Below are positions 7,574 to 10,000 of a DNA stretch of 10,000 bases, piece by piece (within the stretch, counting starts at the first letter, position 1; the number at the start of each line of letters is the position of its first letter). A model generated the notes under the pieces. That model was not told the DNA's origin. It saw only the letters and a list, made by a program, of their open reading frames with translations, and did no database searches. The stretch comes from Thermodesulfatator sp. (lineage in GTDB: Bacteria; Desulfobacterota; Thermodesulfobacteria; Thermodesulfobacteriales; Thermodesulfobacteriaceae): positions 1 through 10,000 of the forward strand of contig JALWWR010000225.1 in the NCBI GenBank assembly GCA_026993045.1, written 5' to 3'. Made by a program: the position numbers and the translations under genes.

Positions 7574-10000
7574 GATTGCTTTTCCGGAAGATGTTTTTGA
7601 AGAAGCCGTGAAAGGTCTTCCAAGGTGTAAGGCTTGCGCAGAATCTCTACGAAGGGGAGCTTTCGGGAAAGCACATCTTCCCTTTCAATGGTATAGCCCG
7701 AAGAGAGGACGGCCTTTACTTGGGGGTCGATCTTGAGCAGCTCTTCCATGGTCCAGAGTCCCCCTTTCCCTCCGGGAACGGTGAGGTCTAAGATCACTAG
7801 GTCGAAAGGCCGGCCTTCCCTGAGGGCCTTTTGATATTTTTCTAGGGCCTCTTGGCCGTTAGAGGCCGTCTCCACCTCTAGACCCATAAGGCTTAAGGCC
7901 TCTTTTAGCACCAAACGGATGGGCTCTTCGTCATCCATGACCAAGATCCGACCTGAAAAAGCGCCAGGGAAAGGGTTAAGAGGCTCTTCGGCGGGATCAG
8001 GTTCAAAGGTCCCTGCCGGAAGATAGATCTCAAAACGACTTCCTTCTCCAGGCCGGGAGACGACCTTAATTTCTCCTTGATATCTCTCCACCACGCTTTT
8101 TACCACCGCCAATCCTAGCCCCGAGCCTGCAGGTTTAGTGGTAAAACCCGGCTCAAAGATGTACGGCAGGACCTCTTCTGGAATACCCGGTCCGGTATCC
8201 TCTACGGTTAGCATCACCTGGTGGTCTAAACTGCGAGCCTTGATGCGCAGCTCTCCTCCCTGGGGTAAGGCCTCTTTAGCGTTTAAGATCAAGTTCTGTA
8301 GGACCTGGGCCAGATGGGTGGGGTCTATCTTTATGGGAGGGAGGTCCTCCGGGATCTCCAGTTTGAGTTTTATCGGGGAACCATGAAGAAGGAAACGGGC
8401 TAACTCTGCAATAAACTTAGAGATCTTGACCGCTTTGGGGGCTGGAAGATCTCCTTTGGAAAAGATCAAAAGGTCTCGGGCCAAGTCTCGAGCCTGAATG
8501 GCCACTCTTTCAGCCCGCTCGAGGATTTCTTTCGTTCGAGGGTCTTGGGCATACCTTTGGGCTAGCTGCACGTTTCCTAAAATAGAGGCCAAGAGGTTGT
8601 TAAAATCGTGGGCGATGCCCCCGGCCAGTAGTTCCAAGGCCTTGTGTTTTTCAAGCCGCAGGCGTTCTTCCTCCAGCTTTTTGATCTCTGTAAGATCCTG
8701 GACCAGTCCTAGATAGTATTTCTTGTCTGGCAAGACGATAATGGAGAAAAAGACCTCTGCCGGAAAGACACTTCCGTCTTTGCGCCGCGCCGTAAATTCT
8801 AGGCGTTTTCCAGCCAGCCGACTCCGACCAGTCTCTTTCACTCTTTTAAAGGATCGCAGGTATGCCTCGTAGTGTTCCGGGGCGGCTAGGGTGAAATGAA
8901 GGTCCCGGCCGTAAACCTCCGCGGCCTTATAGCCAAACATCTTTTCCGCCGCCGGGTTGAAGTAGATGATACGCCCCTCTTGGTTCATAAGGACCACTCC
9001 TAAGGGGGCGTTTTCCGCTAGGGCCCTAAAACGGGCCTCGCTTTCAAGCAAGGCCAGCTCCGCCTTCTTGCGCAAGGTAATGTCTTGGAGGGTGCCCCAG
9101 AAATATTCCCGGCCCTCCACCTTTACCAGACGGGCCGTAACCGCGGCCCAAAAGGTCTGCCCCCGGGCGTTCTTGAGTTGAACCTCAAAATCGATCACTT
9201 CTCCTTTTTTCCGAACAAGAGAAAGGAACCTCTCCCGATCCTTCGGATTGGCATAAAAATCCGAGGCCTTAAAGGACCTGATATCCGTGTTTTCGGGAAT
9301 CCCTAAAAGGCGCTTCAAGACCGAGTTGGCCCGCCGGATGGAACCGTCAAGCTCTGTAATAAATATCCCCACCGGTATGGTTTCAAAAAGCTGCTCTAGC
9401 TCCTTTTCTAGACGTTTACGTTCGTCAATATCAAAAAGGAGGGTGATTCGATATCTTTCTCCTGAAGGGGTAAGGAAAGGGGCGTTAAAGGCCCAGTACC
9501 ATTTTTGATCTCGGGGACAGAAGATCTCCCAGTCCACAGTCTTTTCTTGGCTAAAGAGATCTTTCTGGCTACACGTAACACAAGGTTTTAGACCTCCCAT
9601 AATAATTTCGTAACACTTGTGTCCTATAGGATCGGTTCCCAACCAATCTTTAAAACGTTGGTTAGCCGCTAAAATAGTGTAATTGGCGTCCGAAAAGTAA
9701 AAAAAACCCGGCAGAGTATCCACCACCTTTTGAAACAGGTGCCGGCCCACGAGGTTGTCTTTTTGAGAGGTGATGTCCCGGACCAGATGAAAACAGGCCA
9801 AGAAGTGACCGGTTTCATCCTTGATGGGAGCGGCATAGGTCCAAACCCAAGCCTTAAGATGGGGCTCGTAAAACTCTATCTCTTGGGGAGAAGCCTCTTT
9901 TTGAGTGCGCATCTGGACGCAGAAAGGGGGACGCTCTTTCATGCCATGGATCAGTTCGTAGCAGTGCTTTCCCTTTATCTCTTCAAGAGGCCTTTTTAGG
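7570..10000 (-). CDS. Multi-PAS hybrid sensor histidine kinase with C-terminal receiver (5' partial)
   Basis: The frame is open through the right edge, so the N-terminus is missing; 809 residues are visible. An ATG at 9940-9942 falls inside a PAS domain and is not the real start. Domains in order are: PAS with a CYELIHG motif (9763-10000, truncated); PAS with CYEIIMG and CVTC (about 9418-9747); a third PAS (about 9067-9402); a fourth PAS (about 8680-9048, with FNPAAEKMFGY); HisKA (about 8449-8655); HATPase (about 8014-8325); receiver (about 7588-7953). The phospho-accepting His is at 8608-8610 in GGIAHDFNNLLASILGN. The ATPase shows the N-box NLILNAKEA, DTGPGIP, FEPGFTTK and GSGLGLAVV. The receiver has the acidic pair in VMDDEE, phospho-acceptor Asp at 7786-7788 (LVILDLTVPGG), SSGY, and the conserved Lys in RKPY. 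No membrane helix is visible, so it looks cytoplasmic here. The HDFNN H-box is the type often seen in NtrB-like kinases. The signal is unknown. It overlaps parA by 4 nt. Confidence 0.95.
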   Translation of the reverse strand, partial: LKRPLEEIKGKHCYELIHGMKERPPFCVQMRTQKEASPQEIEFYEPHLKAWVWTYAAPIKDETGHFLACFHLVRDITSQKDNLVGRHLFQKVVDTLPGFFYFSDANYTILAANQRFKDWLGTDPIGHKCYEIIMGGLKPCVTCSQKDLFSQEKTVDWEIFCPRDQKWYWAFNAPFLTPSGERYRITLLFDIDERKRLEKELEQLFETIPVGIFITELDGSIRRANSVLKRLLGIPENTDIRSFKASDFYANPKDRERFLSLVRKKGEVIDFEVQLKNARGQTFWAAVTARLVKVEGREYFWGTLQDITLRKKAELALLESEARFRALAENAPLGVVLMNQEGRIIYFNPAAEKMFGYKAAEVYGRDLHFTLAAPEHYEAYLRSFKRVKETGRSRLAGKRLEFTARRKDGSVFPAEVFFSIIVLPDKKYYLGLVQDLTEIKKLEEERLRLEKHKALELLAGGIAHDFNNLLASILGNVQLAQRYAQDPRTKEILERAERVAIQARDLARDLLIFSKGDLPAPKAVKISKFIAELARFLLHGSPIKLKLEIPEDLPPIKIDPTHLAQVLQNLILNAKEALPQGGELRIKARSLDHQVMLTVEDTGPGIPEEVLPYIFEPGFTTKPAGSGLGLAVVKSVVERYQGEIKVVSRPGEGSRFEIYLPAGTFEPDPAEEPLNPFPGAFSGRILVMDDEEPIRLVLKEALSLMGLEVETASNGQEALEKYQKALREGRPFDLVILDLTVPGGKGGLWTMEELLKIDPQVKAVLSSGYTIEREDVLSRKLPFVEILRKPYTLEDLSRLLQKHLPEKQS

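Noticed and set aside
5980..7600. parS centromere site near parAB
   Set aside because: I looked by eye for a 16-bp palindrome like TGTTTCACGTGAAACA and relaxed forms and found none. A pattern scan of the whole genome would be decisive.
9940..9942. ATG as the start of the histidine kinase
   Set aside because: The frame continues open to the window edge with recognisable PAS sequence (GKHCYELIHG) upstream of this codon, so the gene is truncated by the window.

Overview
The window looks like chromosomal housekeeping DNA from a Gram-negative-type bacterium. Moderately high GC, a BepA-type periplasmic metalloprotease with TPRs, a long multi-PAS hybrid histidine kinase and a GroEL without the usual GGM tail together suggest a thermophilic sulfate-reducer-like lineage such as Thermodesulfobacteriota. 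That placement is inference from protein character, not a database match. There are no tRNA or rRNA genes, insertion sequences, phage genes or CRISPR arrays.

Left part, + strand. The 3' end of an unidentified coiled-coil, two-helix membrane protein (1-393) is followed by a groES-groEL heat-shock operon (484-2429). The operon has a clear CIRCE operator (428-454) over its promoter, strong Shine-Dalgarno sites and a strong intrinsic terminator (2450-2479). Next come a secreted M48 zinc metallopeptidase with C-terminal TPRs (2594-3970), the membrane acyltransferase PlsY (4019-4609) and, overlapping plsY by 4 nt, a FapA/DUF342-family protein (4606-6006). Neither the M48 gene nor plsY has a visible Shine-Dalgarno sequence, and an exact 9-bp tandem repeat lies just upstream of plsY.

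Right part, - strand. Read in transcription order, a hybrid sensor kinase (at least four PAS domains, HisKA, HATPase, receiver; its N-terminus lies beyond the right edge) overlaps parA by 4 nt. parA in turn overlaps parB by 17 nt. parA begins with TTG and parB with GTG; parB has a near-perfect Shine-Dalgarno inside parA. parB converges on the DUF342 gene and overlaps its end by 27 nt, with no visible terminator between them.

Functional themes are protein folding (GroESL), envelope quality control (M48-TPR), phospholipid synthesis (PlsY), chromosome segregation (ParAB) and signalling (hybrid kinase). I did not find a convincing new system. The most noteworthy point is the overlapping kinase-parA-parB arrangement, which may link an environmental signal to chromosome partitioning. 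Smaller points are the Cys-bearing tandem PAS domains, the GGM-less GroEL tail and the SD-less starts.
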